Assembly: GCA_030535355.1 (NCBI GenBank)
Contig: JAUNIO010000035.1
Coordinates: 1-32,761, forward strand
From: a bacterium
Lineage (GTDB): Bacteria; Vulcanimicrobiota; Xenobia; Xenobiales; Xenobiaceae
DNA: 32,761 bases
Direction of reading: 5' to 3'
The translations under genes were made by a program, and so were the position numbers. Under the pieces are notes generated by a model. That model was not told the DNA's origin, did not search any database, and worked only from the letters and a program-made list of their open reading frames with translations. Positions 22,344 to 31,150 of this stretch are shown here, piece by piece; the first letter of the stretch is position 1, and every line of letters starts with the position of its first letter.

Positions 22344-24847
22344 GGCAAAGAACTGTCCTTGGTGTTAACAATTGGTAACGATTTCTCAATTTCACCGCTG
22401 ACTAACTCGGTCTTATGGCCTGCTAATTGCCAGCCTTCTTCCTGCAGGCGTTTGACAATCTGAAATGACAAATTGTTTTGGGTAACGATCAAAAGATCAT
22501 AAGAGCGCGTCCAAAACTTCAGAACAAACTTGGGATACCCAGTTTCCATAGCGTCAAGTATCAGCAAAGGCGCGGGAGTGCTCACAACATTCTCATGCTC
22601 GGCAGCACACTTCTCTACGACCTCGCGTACTCTAGCTATATCCACTGGCCCCAGCAAAGAAAAGGAAATACTGCAGCGGTAAGGGACAGCGTCAGTGTTG
22701 GTTATACTGACAACTTTATTGCTGATAAGCTCCGAATTCGGGACTATCACTTCCCGGCCATCAAACATGCGAACTACGCTGGCCCGCATACCTACGTTAA
22801 CCAAGACGCCGCTATAGTTGCCAAACTCCACTACTCCGCCTACAGCAATGCGCGGCTCAAACAGCAGTATCAGACCGGAAATAAAATTGTTGATAATGTT
22901 TTGCAGGCCAAAACCGATGCCGACGCTCAGAGCGCTGACTACCATAGCTAAGTTTTCTACGCTTAGTCCCAAGACTGCGCAGGCTATAAAGAAACAGATG
23001 ATATAAGGGACGTAACGGGCAAAAAACAGCAAAACGTTGGAAGCATTCGATTTCAGCTTCCAGCGGGGCAAAACATCGCATTCAGCCACAGCCGTAAATA
23101 ATCTGGAGAGCTGATAGGATATCACCAGCACAGCAATAGCTACCAGACATTGCCCAATCGTGACGTTGACACTGCCATAAGCTATATGGCAGTCCAAAAC
23201 AGCCTGGGACAGATTGCGCAAAGCTCCCACATAGCCAGCTAAACCGCAGGCATTGTCGAGCACAATGAAAAGGGCAATCCAGTACAGAATCGTTTTGGTT
23301 AAGCGTAAAATATCAGCGCGGTGTATCTGCACTAAATTTGAAAGAGAAAGGGGCGGAACCGTTACGAAGAAAAGAACCATAGCCACAATAAACTGCGCCG
23401 CGGCGGCGAGCATAAAAGCCGACACTGTGGAAAGCAGCAAAATGCTCACAATGCGGCGCGCTAGCTCGATGTAACCGACTATATTAGCCAAAATAGCCAA
23501 GCAGGAAAAGACCAGAAAGCCATAGCCCACAATAGAAGCCACCCGATGTAGCCGAGTGCCCTTAATCTGAGCCAAACTGGCAAACACAGCCGAGCGCAGA
23601 TAACAGACCAGGAACACGGTCATGCAAACGGCTTCTGCCAAATTAAAGAGCCGGGAAACAGCTGGGGATTCGTAAGCCAGCTGATTGAGCATGTCGAGCG
23701 TATAAACGATGAGAACAGTATTGAGCAGAGGCGTTAGATAGCTATCCAAGATTCGGCGCAGCACGATCAGCGCAGGCACTATAGCAACTAAGCCCGCAAT
23801 AGCCTTGACTATATGAAGCGTAGCGCCCTCGCCGCTTAAAAAGCACGCTTCTGCGGCCAGGGCCGCAATAGGAATAGGCATTTCCACCAATCTTACAGCG
23901 TGCTGCAATTCGCCGCTGTGACTTCCCCAAGGACGCACAACGCGATATACTTCGCGTAAAATCAGCCAAACAACCGCGAATATAAGCAAATAAACAACTA
24001 GCTTTACGCTGTTCTTGTCTCCATACACCCGCAAATCGTGAAGCTGAGCTTTTAATGAAGAGTACCAGGTTTCTTGGGCTTCCTGAGCCACCGCCGCATT
24101 CAGCCGCACCCATAAATAATCGGAATTGCGCTGCAGCACCTGGCTGCGGGCTTCTTCAATAGCAGCTTGAAGGTTTTTTTTCTGCTCTTCGACGGAATCG
24201 TTAAGAGCAAAAACTTCATTTTGCAAATTAAGCAGTTCACTCTGATGCCGGCGCACCTGCTCTTCATACTGGGATAGCGTATCCAGCACCTTATTGATGT
24301 CTTCGATAACGGAATTATTTAATTTGACCGACTTAACTGAAATTTTAGTTAAATTCCAAACTTCTTGGCCATAGGTCAGCTCTTCTCCTAGTTTTTGCAA
24401 TTCTTCCGTGCGTTTCTGCAAAACCTCAGCCAAATCGCGCACCTGGCGATGGTAATCTTCAAGCTGCTGCGTTCTGGCATACCAAATATCAGAAGGGGTG
24501 TTGGATTGCAGTAAATTATTGTGCTCTTCCGCAAACTTGCTGAGTTTTTCAGAAATAACAGCCACCTGCTGCCTTACTTCTTCAGCCGCATGGCTATCGT
24601 TCAGAATTCTCTCTACATCATGAGCCTGGGCTGTCAGCCGGCCAATTCTCTCCCCTATTTTATTGACGGGTATAGCTTCGGGCTGACGCTCCTCGTCGGC
24701 ACTGGCAGAAGGTGAAGGTTCAGGTTCCGGCTCAGCCCAAAGCTGCGCCGTTCCTCCTAGACAAAACCAGACAGACAGCGTTAATAAACCTATAATAAAG
24801 CGTTTTTTGCCCAATGAACCAAGACCTCGCCAAGACCGGAATAGCAT
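22340..24847 (-). CDS. Large MscS-type mechanosensitive channel
   Basis: 835 residues. A signal peptide (hydrophobic core about 17-35) is followed by an acidic Pro/Ser-rich linker and a long coiled-coil region (about 60-275) expected outside the inner membrane. A series of membrane helices follows (about 285-610), then a C-terminal MscS domain with the pore helix signature GIGFGLQNIINNFISGLILLFEP and a cytoplasmic beta domain (DGREVIVPNSELISNKVVSI). This order resembles MscK/MscM-like channels of diderm bacteria. Such channels open under membrane tension and release solutes after osmotic downshock. The start is uncertain: ATG 24847 has no clear ribosome-binding site, whereas TTG 24814 has GAGG 10 nt upstream and gives a typical signal peptide. 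Confidence 0.88.
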   Translation of the reverse strand: MLFRSWRGLGSLGKKRFIIGLLTLSVWFCLGGTAQLWAEPEPEPSPSASADEERQPEAIPVNKIGERIGRLTAQAHDVERILNDSHAAEEVRQQVAVISEKLSKFAEEHNNLLQSNTPSDIWYARTQQLEDYHRQVRDLAEVLQKRTEELQKLGEELTYGQEVWNLTKISVKSVKLNNSVIEDINKVLDTLSQYEEQVRRHQSELLNLQNEVFALNDSVEEQKKNLQAAIEEARSQVLQRNSDYLWVRLNAAVAQEAQETWYSSLKAQLHDLRVYGDKNSVKLVVYLLIFAVVWLILREVYRVVRPWGSHSGELQHAVRLVEMPIPIAALAAEACFLSGEGATLHIVKAIAGLVAIVPALIVLRRILDSYLTPLLNTVLIVYTLDMLNQLAYESPAVSRLFNLAEAVCMTVFLVCYLRSAVFASLAQIKGTRLHRVASIVGYGFLVFSCLAILANIVGYIELARRIVSILLLSTVSAFMLAAAAQFIVAMVLFFVTVPPLSLSNLVQIHRADILRLTKTILYWIALFIVLDNACGLAGYVGALRNLSQAVLDCHIAYGSVNVTIGQCLVAIAVLVISYQLSRLFTAVAECDVLPRWKLKSNASNVLLFFARYVPYIICFFIACAVLGLSVENLAMVVSALSVGIGFGLQNIINNFISGLILLFEPRIAVGGVVEFGNYSGVLVNVGMRASVVRMFDGREVIVPNSELISNKVVSITNTDAVPYRCSISFSLLGPVDIARVREVVEKCAAEHENVVSTPAPLLILDAMETGYPKFVLKFWTRSYDLLIVTQNNLSFQIVKRLQEEGWQLAGHKTELVSGEIEKSLPIVNTKDSSLP

Positions 24848-24855
24848 ACAAAAAG

Positions 24856-24880
24856 TTAATAATAGTTAAATTAATAATAG
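24856..24880 (-). promoter_or_regulatory. Direct repeats upstream of the channel gene
   Basis: TTAATAATAG occurs twice, at 24856-24865 and 24871-24880, 15 bp apart, between a TTGACA hexamer (24894-24889) and the gene start. Spacing from TTGACA to a good -10 is not standard, so I cannot define the promoter; the repeats could bind a regulator. Confidence 0.3.
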
Positions 24881-24892
24881 CTAATAAGTGTC

Positions 24893-24931
24893 AATAAAAA
24901 AGACAAAGCATCAAACCGAAGTTTGATGCTT
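24893..24931 (-). terminator. Intrinsic terminator with UUCG loop
   Basis: On the minus strand AAGCATCAAAC-TTCG-GTTTGATGCTT forms a perfect 11-bp stem with a stable UUCG tetraloop, followed by TGTCTTTTTT. It lies 5 bp after the stop codon of the lytic transglycosylase gene, an ideal Rho-independent terminator. Confidence 0.92.
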
Positions 24932-24935
24932 GCTA

Positions 24936-26027
24936 CTAAATGGCTACCGGCTGACTGTTCCGGTATAATTTCATGATCTTATCGGGATACGCCGAGATTT
25001 CCCGATATTTTGCGCTGGCGCTGTTGGGGAAAATCTCCTGACAGGCCTTATACAAAGGAGACGCCTGCCAATTAGCGGGATCGCCTACCAATACGCTCCA
25101 TTCGCGAGGGTCCTTGCCCTGCTTATAAGCTTTCGCCATAGCCCGTAAAATTGTGCCGCCACCCGCATTGTAAGCAGCCAGCACTAAGGGCCAAGACTGT
25201 TCAGGCGTAGGCTCGCCCAACTTTTGATAAGCTTCCGTTACCACCTGCGCATACGGACAGCGTTCAGGGCTAAGGCCGGTAATCTTACAATAATTTTGCG
25301 GTTCTAATATCACCCGGGCTTTTTCGGCGAGAACCTTAACGCCTGCGGGCACCGCATGCTGGGGATCACGGCTCATCGACCAATTCAAGCCGAAGCGTCG
25401 CATGGTATCAGGAGTCAATTGAGTCAGCCCGGTAGCACCGGTATAACTTACAGCGGTGGGATTAAAGGCACTCTCATTCGCTACCAATGATTTAAAGAGC
25501 AGAGGATGCAGAGGTACGCGCTGATGCGGCCAATGCTGTTGGGAAGCTTTTAAAATCGCAGCGTTATACTGATTTTCTCGGGGACCGTATCCCCAAGCGG
25601 TCTGCATATCGCCCAGCTGCACAGTTTTCGGGTCAAACGCGGGTGAGGCAGTGGTCTCAGCTTTTTTAGGGCGGGCATATATCTTTACGGTGTTAGCGCT
25701 GTTTTTGAGAGCGCAAGTTGCTTCAGTCTTGCCAGAGACTGTGGAAGGCTGCGGATTTTCCTTCAGCTGTAAACGCTCCGGCATAACGCTGCTCACCGGG
25801 CGATCATCGCGATGGCGATAACGGGCCATAGGAGGACGGCTGTGGCTGACCTGGGCTTTAAGCTCAACAGGCAGCGGAAGCAAATCATTGCTGCCAACGG
25901 ACTGAGTTTCACAATATGTAGGCAAACTGACGGCATTGGCATCGCTGTAAGCGGGCTGAGCACTAAACGCAATCGTAAAAACCACGCCGACCCCGAGAAG
26001 ACTCAGCCAACCGTATTTTATATCCAT
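24936..26027 (-). CDS. Secreted lytic transglycosylase (SLT family)
   Basis: 363 residues. A signal peptide (core about 6-22, cleavage probably near AYS-DA) is followed by a basic, Pro-rich linker and a C-terminal SLT domain. Motifs are LVANESAFNP with the catalytic glutamate Glu185, GATGLTQLTPDT (197-208) and LAAYNAGGG. Such enzymes cleave the MurNAc-GlcNAc bond of peptidoglycan with formation of 1,6-anhydroMurNAc during growth or remodelling. ATG 26027 has GGGAG about 9 nt upstream; the frame is open to 26159, but that part has no family similarity. The gene ends at a strong terminator and starts after a gap holding a deleted type I element. Confidence 0.9.
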   Translation of the reverse strand: MDIKYGWLSLLGVGVVFTIAFSAQPAYSDANAVSLPTYCETQSVGSNDLLPLPVELKAQVSHSRPPMARYRHRDDRPVSSVMPERLQLKENPQPSTVSGKTEATCALKNSANTVKIYARPKKAETTASPAFDPKTVQLGDMQTAWGYGPRENQYNAAILKASQQHWPHQRVPLHPLLFKSLVANESAFNPTAVSYTGATGLTQLTPDTMRRFGLNWSMSRDPQHAVPAGVKVLAEKARVILEPQNYCKITGLSPERCPYAQVVTEAYQKLGEPTPEQSWPLVLAAYNAGGGTILRAMAKAYKQGKDPREWSVLVGDPANWQASPLYKACQEIFPNSASAKYREISAYPDKIMKLYRNSQPVAI

Positions 26028-26204
26028 TATGGAGCGCTCCCTAAGATTATAAGCTTCAAATCGCCGTTGAGGCTGAAAATTGCCAGCCCGACCGCAAACA
26101 GAAAAGCATAGCGCTTTGAAGCAGATATTACACGCCCGCTCCCGCGACGACTGAGCCAAATAAGATTAAATGGTTTCTCATTATCATCTGCATTTCCTGC
26201 CAAG

Positions 26205-26290
26205 GCTATGTCACTCAGTTAAGGCTCGAGGTCTTTGCGTCCTTTAGGGGAGGCAGATAGCTCGCAAGTTAGCTAACGCTACTAAATGAT
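26205..26290 (-). repeat. Type I element, internally deleted copy
   Basis: Both ends of the type I element are kept: ATGTCACTCAGTTAAGGCTCGAG on the left, and CCTTTAGGGGAGGCAGATAG with GCAAGTTAGCTAACG and ACTAAATGAT on the right. About 130 bp of interior are missing. It lies in the 280-bp gap between the lytic transglycosylase and the 142-residue protein gene. A half Fur-like TGATAATGAGAA lies nearby (26175-26186, minus strand). Confidence 0.75.
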
Positions 26291-26308
26291 CTTTCCTGCC
26301 TAGGCAGC

Positions 26309-26737
26309 TCAGTGACGCCACCACATCCATTTAGGCGATTCTTTATCGCGGTTGACTGTGGTGCGATTGAGATACCACCACCAGCGCGTCAAAGGAGGAT
26401 CATTAACGATCTGATACTGTTTAAAATTAGAGTGCCCCACTTCGTTGACAAAGGTAGAAGCTTTGCCTCGCAGTTTCAAATCAAGATCGCGTACTTTAGC
26501 CCAGCGCGATTTCAGATCGACCCGCTCAGAAGCCAACGCTTCCAGCAAGTCCTGAACTTCGTCGCGGTAGTAAAGCAACTGAGGCGCTGCATATTTCATG
26601 TTGCCTATAGCCTCAACGCGAATGCGGTAGTCTTCAATTACTTCATCTAAATACTTTATTAATTCAATTACTTCGGGATCGATCGGTTTGCTATGCGGGT
26701 TGCGCTGGGCAGCCGGCTGCTGATTGGGGGTATCCAT
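26309..26737 (-). CDS. Uncharacterised Trp-rich protein
   Basis: 142 residues, not recognised. A Pro/Gln-rich N-terminus is followed by mostly helical, charged sequence (about 20-105; VIELIKYLDEVIEDYRIRVE and DEVQDLLEALASERVDLKSR could form a coiled coil). The C-terminus is aromatic: LTRWWWYLNR and KWMWWRH as the final residues. There is no signal peptide or membrane helix. ATG 26737 has GAGGTG 4 nt upstream. It lies 42 bp downstream of ispD and is probably cotranscribed with it. Confidence 0.7.
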   Translation of the reverse strand: MDTPNQQPAAQRNPHSKPIDPEVIELIKYLDEVIEDYRIRVEAIGNMKYAAPQLLYYRDEVQDLLEALASERVDLKSRWAKVRDLDLKLRGKASTFVNEVGHSNFKQYQIVNDPPLTRWWWYLNRTTVNRDKESPKWMWWRH

Positions 26738-26779
26738 AATGCACCTCGCTGCTAGTATAGGTAAATAGGCAAAGTCTCG

Positions 26780-27502
26780 TTAGCTGTTGCTCTCAGCCCA
26801 AAACTTCTCTAAGATCGCTAAGTCCTCGGCAGTAGTAATTTTTATATTGCGGTAATCTCCCTCAACTATGCGCACCATCCCGCCATAACGCTCTATGAGG
26901 CTAGCATCGTCAGTACCCAGAAAATTCTCTTTGTAAGCTGACTCATAGGCTCGGCGCAAAGGGCCATAGCGAAATATCTGCGGCGTCTGCACTGCCCGCA
27001 GCTCGGAGCGTTTCAGCGTTTCCAGTACCGTACCGCTGGCATCTACGCGTTTAATCGTGTCTTTCACAGCAACTGCCGGAATTGCGCCATCACAGCTGGA
27101 TAGCTCAGCACAGATCGTTTCAATAAGCTTAACGCTGATCAGAGGACGGGCAGCATCGTGCACTGCGACAAAATCTTTCTCGCCAGCTTGCAAAGTGCGC
27201 ATAGCCTCATAGATAGAATCCTGACGCTCCGCGCCGCCAGTAACCACCCTGCTCAGTTTATCGATTCCGTTATGGCGCAGTAGCTCTTCATATTCAGCTT
27301 CCAAACCCGAAGGTGCCGTTACGACAATATCGCTCACCATCTTCAGAGAATTAAAGGCAGCGCAAGCGTGCGCTAGGATCGGTTTGCCACCCAAAGACAG
27401 CAACAGTTTGTTGACGCCCATGCGCCTGCTCTGCCCAGCAGCCGTAATTATTACGCTCAAGCGCGGCTGGATAAACGTATCAGATTGGCAATGCGCAGTC
27501 AC
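26780..27502 (-). CDS. ispD: 2-C-methyl-D-erythritol 4-phosphate cytidylyltransferase IspD
   Basis: 240 residues, normal for IspD. The CTP-binding loop is AAGQSRRMG (21-29) with a following Lys, then VHDAARPL, and LKRSELRAVQTPQIF and DDASLIERYGG near the C-terminus. It makes CDP-methylerythritol in the non-mevalonate isoprenoid pathway, which also provides the undecaprenyl carrier used by MraY and MurG. The start is GTG 27502, 2 nt after the stop codon of the leucine-rich-repeat gene; the GAGG that serves it lies in that gene's last codons, so the two are coupled. ispF, often next to it, is absent. Confidence 0.95.
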   Translation of the reverse strand: MTAHCQSDTFIQPRLSVIITAAGQSRRMGVNKLLLSLGGKPILAHACAAFNSLKMVSDIVVTAPSGLEAEYEELLRHNGIDKLSRVVTGGAERQDSIYEAMRTLQAGEKDFVAVHDAARPLISVKLIETICAELSSCDGAIPAVAVKDTIKRVDASGTVLETLKRSELRAVQTPQIFRYGPLRRAYESAYKENFLGTDDASLIERYGGMVRIVEGDYRNIKITTAEDLAILEKFWAESNS

Positions 27503-27504
27503 AG

Positions 27505-29394
27505 TTATTCCTCGTCGTAATTCAGCTGTGCATCCTGGGCATACTGCACGGCACGGGGATTAGCTTTAATATGCAGCTTAAGCAAAGGACAGCCGCTGAA
27601 AGCTCCTGAACTCATAGACGAGACCATAGCCCCAATCGTCAGCGAAGTTAGGCTACAGCACCCAGCAAAAGCATTCGCCTTTATAGTTTTTAGATTATCC
27701 GGCAACTTCACAGCTGTCAAAGAATCGCAGTCGCTGAAAGCGCTTTCGCCAATGCGCACTACAGATGCGGGCAGCTCGACATTTTCTAAAGAGCTGCAAT
27801 CGCTGAAAGCGCAATCGCCGATCTCGGTTAATTGCTCCGGCAGCTCCAAGTTATGAAGAGCCGAGCAGTCGCGGAATAAACTTTCAGCCAAAACTTTTAT
27901 CTGAGCCTTAACCACTGCAGTCCGCAAGCCTGTGCATTCGTCAAAAGCTTCATCTTCCAAAACCGAAACGCTGCTCGGTATCTCCACGCTCTGCAGAGAC
28001 GAACAGGCCCAAAATGCCCTTTTTCCTAAAAACTCTACAGAATGGGGAATAGTTAACTCCTGAAGGGCGGAACAGCGGCTGAAAGCATCTTCGCCAATGG
28101 TTTTTACCGAACTGGGTATCTCCACCTTATTAAGCGATGTACAGCGGGCAAAAGTTCTCCCAGCAATAGCTGTAATTCTATCGGGCAACTTAATAGAGCG
28201 CAGAGATGAGCAGCCGCGAAACGCACCTTTGCCGATAAAGCTAAGCGAATTGGGCAAATTGATATTTTGCAGCGCTGAACAGTCAAAAAATGCGCAATTT
28301 CCAATTTTTTCCAAGCCTTTAGGCAGCATTATTTCGCGCAGCTGCGCACACCCCCAAAAGGCATTGGCACCGATGGCATTTATTCCACTGGGCAGCTGAA
28401 GACGCCTGAGCGAACTGCAGCCCTGGAATATAGCGTCGCTTATTAAGGCGAGATGGGGCGGAAGCACTGCAGTGCGCAGGCTAGAACAATCGCGCCAAGC
28501 TTCAAAGCCTATATCTACCAAAGAGGCAGGCAAATTAATTTCTCCTAACGCCCGGCAGCCGCGAAAAGCTTTAGCGCCCACAGAATTTAGACTTTCCGGC
28601 AGCTCCAAGGCGGCCAGGCTAGTGCAGCCGCGGAAAGTGCCTTCACCGACAGCATTTAAGCTTTTAGGCAAAGTCACCCGCGTGAGGCTGATACAGTCGC
28701 GGAAAACACTGTCGTTAAGCAGCGTTACCGACTCGGGAACCGCAATTTCGCGCAGACTTTTACAGCCTTCAAAAGCTCCTCTGCCGATAAAACCGACAGT
28801 ATATGGTATAATAACGGACTGCAGTTTAGAACAGCCGCGGAATGCGCCATCGGCGATACGTGTAACCGAAGCAGGTATTACAACTTCCGTCAATTCAGAA
28901 CATTCAGCCCAGCACTCTTCATCAATAGACGTCAGCGAAGCGGGAATGACCACGCGCTTTAAAGAGGAACATTTTGCAAAAGCCCCAGCCCCGATGCGGC
29001 GCACTGAACCGGGTATAATAATTTCGCTCAATGAAGTACATCCCTGAAAAGTGTGCGCTTCAATGGACTGCAAGCCCTCGGGAAGCACAATCTCGCGCAG
29101 CTCGGCGCAATTAGCTAAAGCGCCGGCCCCTATAACTTTTAGCGAAACAGGTAAATTTAAAGTTTGTAAATGGGAGCAGCCCGCAAAAGCCTCTTCACCA
29201 ATTTCCGTAATGCTCTCCGGCAAAGTAACACTGCTCAGCGACTGGGCGTCTTTGAAAGCTCTGGTGCCTATGGCTGTTATAGGACGTCCGTTATAGCTGT
29301 CAGGAACGACAACGCCTTTATAGCGTTTTATAGCATATCCTTCACCGTTTTCTTGCAGATCGTATTCCTGAGGATTACAGACAAACCCGCTCAT
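27505..29394 (-). CDS. BspA-like leucine-rich-repeat protein, 24 perfect 23-residue repeats
   Basis: 629 residues. After a cap of 42 residues there are 24 consecutive repeats of exactly 23 residues (43-594) with no insertion or deletion, plus a partial last unit. The unit is roughly G-x-x-A-F-x-x-C-S-x-L-x-x-V-x-L-P-x-S-V-x-x-I, the LRR_5/BspA type. ATG 29394 has GGGAGGT 7 nt upstream. There is no signal peptide, anchor or sorting motif, unlike many BspA proteins that are surface adhesins, so a cytoplasmic protein-binding role is suggested. It lies between the PIN-TRAM gene and ispD, which are close neighbours in many Firmicutes. The 69-bp DNA period may favour copy-number changes. Confidence 0.88.
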   Translation of the reverse strand: MSGFVCNPQEYDLQENGEGYAIKRYKGVVVPDSYNGRPITAIGTRAFKDAQSLSSVTLPESITEIGEEAFAGCSHLQTLNLPVSLKVIGAGALANCAELREIVLPEGLQSIEAHTFQGCTSLSEIIIPGSVRRIGAGAFAKCSSLKRVVIPASLTSIDEECWAECSELTEVVIPASVTRIADGAFRGCSKLQSVIIPYTVGFIGRGAFEGCKSLREIAVPESVTLLNDSVFRDCISLTRVTLPKSLNAVGEGTFRGCTSLAALELPESLNSVGAKAFRGCRALGEINLPASLVDIGFEAWRDCSSLRTAVLPPHLALISDAIFQGCSSLRRLQLPSGINAIGANAFWGCAQLREIMLPKGLEKIGNCAFFDCSALQNINLPNSLSFIGKGAFRGCSSLRSIKLPDRITAIAGRTFARCTSLNKVEIPSSVKTIGEDAFSRCSALQELTIPHSVEFLGKRAFWACSSLQSVEIPSSVSVLEDEAFDECTGLRTAVVKAQIKVLAESLFRDCSALHNLELPEQLTEIGDCAFSDCSSLENVELPASVVRIGESAFSDCDSLTAVKLPDNLKTIKANAFAGCCSLTSLTIGAMVSSMSSGAFSGCPLLKLHIKANPRAVQYAQDAQLNYDEE

Positions 29395-29438
29395 TTTACT
29401 AACCTCCCGGCAATAAATATTCATCAGTTCGCTTTAGC

Positions 29439-29953
29439 GCAATGTCATTTAGTTAAGGCTCGATAGCATGGGGATGTTGGCTCATATACAATTATCATCG
29501 CGGTTATGTCCGCGCACGAGCAAGCATATGCCACACGCTATACCTCGATTTTCCAATAGTCTTGGATGCCCCTCTACCGCATTCGCGGCTGCTCCCCCTC
29601 CCATCCTTTAGGGGCAATGTCATTTAGTTAAGCAAAGTCTATCATCTGTACATACAATAAGTACACACAGATAAAGCGAATCATCACTTCCTTAAGGCCG
29701 GCCTCAGACACCTGGCTTTCTTTGCGTCAGCTTCTGCCCTCTACGCTGCTTCGCTACGCTCAGATGCTGCGCTTAGCAAAACTGCCGCAACGCCAGGGCG
29801 ACGGAAGTTAGTACAAACGATAACTTGTTCGCGAAACACTAACTAAATGACCTTGCCATCCTATCTATTTTGTCAAGCCAGAAATATCGATATTTCAAGC
29901 TTTAGGGGGAGTCAGATAGTTCGCGGTTAGCTGATCGCCAACTAAATGATATT
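29439..29953 (-). repeat. Type I element interrupted by a type II element
   Basis: The left part (29439-29614, from GCAATGTCATTTAGTTAAGG to CCATCCTTTAGGGG) and the right part (29900-29953, CTTTAGGGGGAGTCAGATAG to ACTAAATGATATT) match one complete type I element. The break is at the same place as in the copy near murE. About 40 bp of other sequence (29863-29899) follow the inserted element. This fills most of the 570-bp gap between the leucine-rich-repeat and PIN-TRAM genes; no gene is visible in it. Confidence 0.75.
29614..29856 (-). mobile_element. Type II short element inserted in a type I copy
   Basis: About 243 bp with ends GCAATGTCATTTAGTTAA and, inverted, GCAAGGTCATTTAGTTAG, matching at 16 of 18 positions. 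It is related to the element at 16548-16719 but lies in the opposite orientation and is longer. Its interior has nested inverted segments (ACTTCC with GGAAGT, CCTGGC with GCCAGG), so the whole can fold as a long imperfect hairpin. CCATCCT lies at its right edge (29856-29862) and also 14 bp outside its left edge. Confidence 0.65.
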
Positions 29954-29967
29954 AAGCTTTTGCGGTG

Positions 29968-31059
29968 TTAATTAGCCGTATTGGGCCGATAACGGGCAAA
30001 AAACATGCGTCCAGCAGCAGTCTGCATAACCGAAGTAATCTCGGCTTTAACCGTTTCGCCGACATAGCGCCGCCCCTCCTCCACGACTATCATCGTTCCG
30101 TCATCTAGGTAGCCAACTCCTTGACCAGCTTCTTTGCCTTCTTTGATAATGGTTACATCGAGAAGCTCACCAGCAATGACCACAGGCCTTAAAGCGTTAG
30201 TCAGCTGATTGATATTGAGCACTGTAACTCCCTGGACCATAGCGACTTTTGCTAAGTTAAAATCCGTAGTGCATAAGCAAGCCCGCATATCCAAAGCCAT
30301 GCGGATTAATTTAGCATCGACGCCTTTATCATCGTAATCGCGGTCGGTTACTTCGATTTCATGATTCTTGCGCATATTGCTGAGCAAATCTAAACCTCTC
30401 CGCCCCCGATTGCGCTTCAGATTATTATCAGAATCAGCCAGCGTTTGCAATTCCTGCAGCACAAAACGCGGCACCATTAAAATGCCGTCAAGAAAACCGC
30501 TATCGCGCACAGCTGATATGCGCCCGTCGATAATTACGCTGGTGTCCAGCAGAATGAGACGCTGGCTGATGTAGTGGCCCTGCACACCTGCGCTTAACAT
30601 GCGTTTAAAACTGTGAATAAAGACCACACGGCTGCCGCAATAAGCTCCAAACGTGCCAAAGAACAGGGTGATCATGATCGCGCACAGCGGGCCCAAATAA
30701 GCGCCAATCACAGGAATGGAACTAAAAGATACCGTCTGCAAGGCCAAATTGATAAAAAAGGCCAGGATCAGCCCAAACAGCAGGCCTATAGCCCCCATCA
30801 GCACTTCTTGGACAGGAATAGACTGCAGCATTTTAGCCAGTTTGTCTATAATTTTTACGATAAGCCAGGCGAACAGCGGAGCCAAAATATAACCTAGAAA
30901 AATACCCAGCACGATCATCGCCAAGGTATTGGCGATCATACCTCCGCTGGTAAGCCCTATGCTGAAAAATTCACTGGTATATTCAGAGATGCTGTACCCC
31001 AGCAGACCTCCAAAGACCATAAAAATTATATATAACAACCATTTGACTATCTTGGCCAT
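29968..31059 (-). CDS. YacL-type PIN-TRAM membrane protein
   Basis: 363 residues. Four N-terminal transmembrane helices (about 5-25, 42-70, 85-110, 118-145) precede a PIN domain (about 168-285) and a C-terminal TRAM domain (about 293-355). The PIN acidic residues are present: Asp172 in LLDTSVIIDGR, Glu203, Asp248 and Asp266. PIN domains are usually metal-dependent ribonucleases and TRAM domains bind RNA, so a membrane-attached RNase is plausible; the cellular role of this family is not settled. ATG 31059 has GAGG 5 nt upstream. The order radA, this gene, ispD is the common Firmicutes arrangement, here without disA. Confidence 0.9.
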   Translation of the reverse strand: MAKIVKWLLYIIFMVFGGLLGYSISEYTSEFFSIGLTSGGMIANTLAMIVLGIFLGYILAPLFAWLIVKIIDKLAKMLQSIPVQEVLMGAIGLLFGLILAFFINLALQTVSFSSIPVIGAYLGPLCAIMITLFFGTFGAYCGSRVVFIHSFKRMLSAGVQGHYISQRLILLDTSVIIDGRISAVRDSGFLDGILMVPRFVLQELQTLADSDNNLKRNRGRRGLDLLSNMRKNHEIEVTDRDYDDKGVDAKLIRMALDMRACLCTTDFNLAKVAMVQGVTVLNINQLTNALRPVVIAGELLDVTIIKEGKEAGQGVGYLDDGTMIVVEEGRRYVGETVKAEITSVMQTAAGRMFFARYRPNTAN

Positions 31060-31150
31060 CTACGCCTCAATAAGCTGCTTGTACTCACACCTTGAATAAA
31101 CATAATGAAATAGAATAATTTCTGGAAATATCAAGCTAAGCCTTCTCAAA

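Noticed and set aside
26165-26190. Fur box upstream of the lytic transglycosylase
   Set aside because: Only one half (TGATAATGAGAA) is good; the other half is poor and no promoter is evident around it.
28097-29047. Long plus-strand frames opposite the leucine-rich-repeat gene
   Set aside because: They are antisense shadows produced by the periodic codons of the repeat gene.
27505-29394. Tandem DNA repeat array as a non-coding satellite
   Set aside because: The 69-bp period is fully explained by the 23-residue leucine-rich repeats in one long open frame.
29439-29953. CRISPR-like array from the repeated blocks
   Set aside because: Repeats are long, few, inverted and irregularly spaced, with no uniform spacers or cas genes; they are nested interspersed elements.
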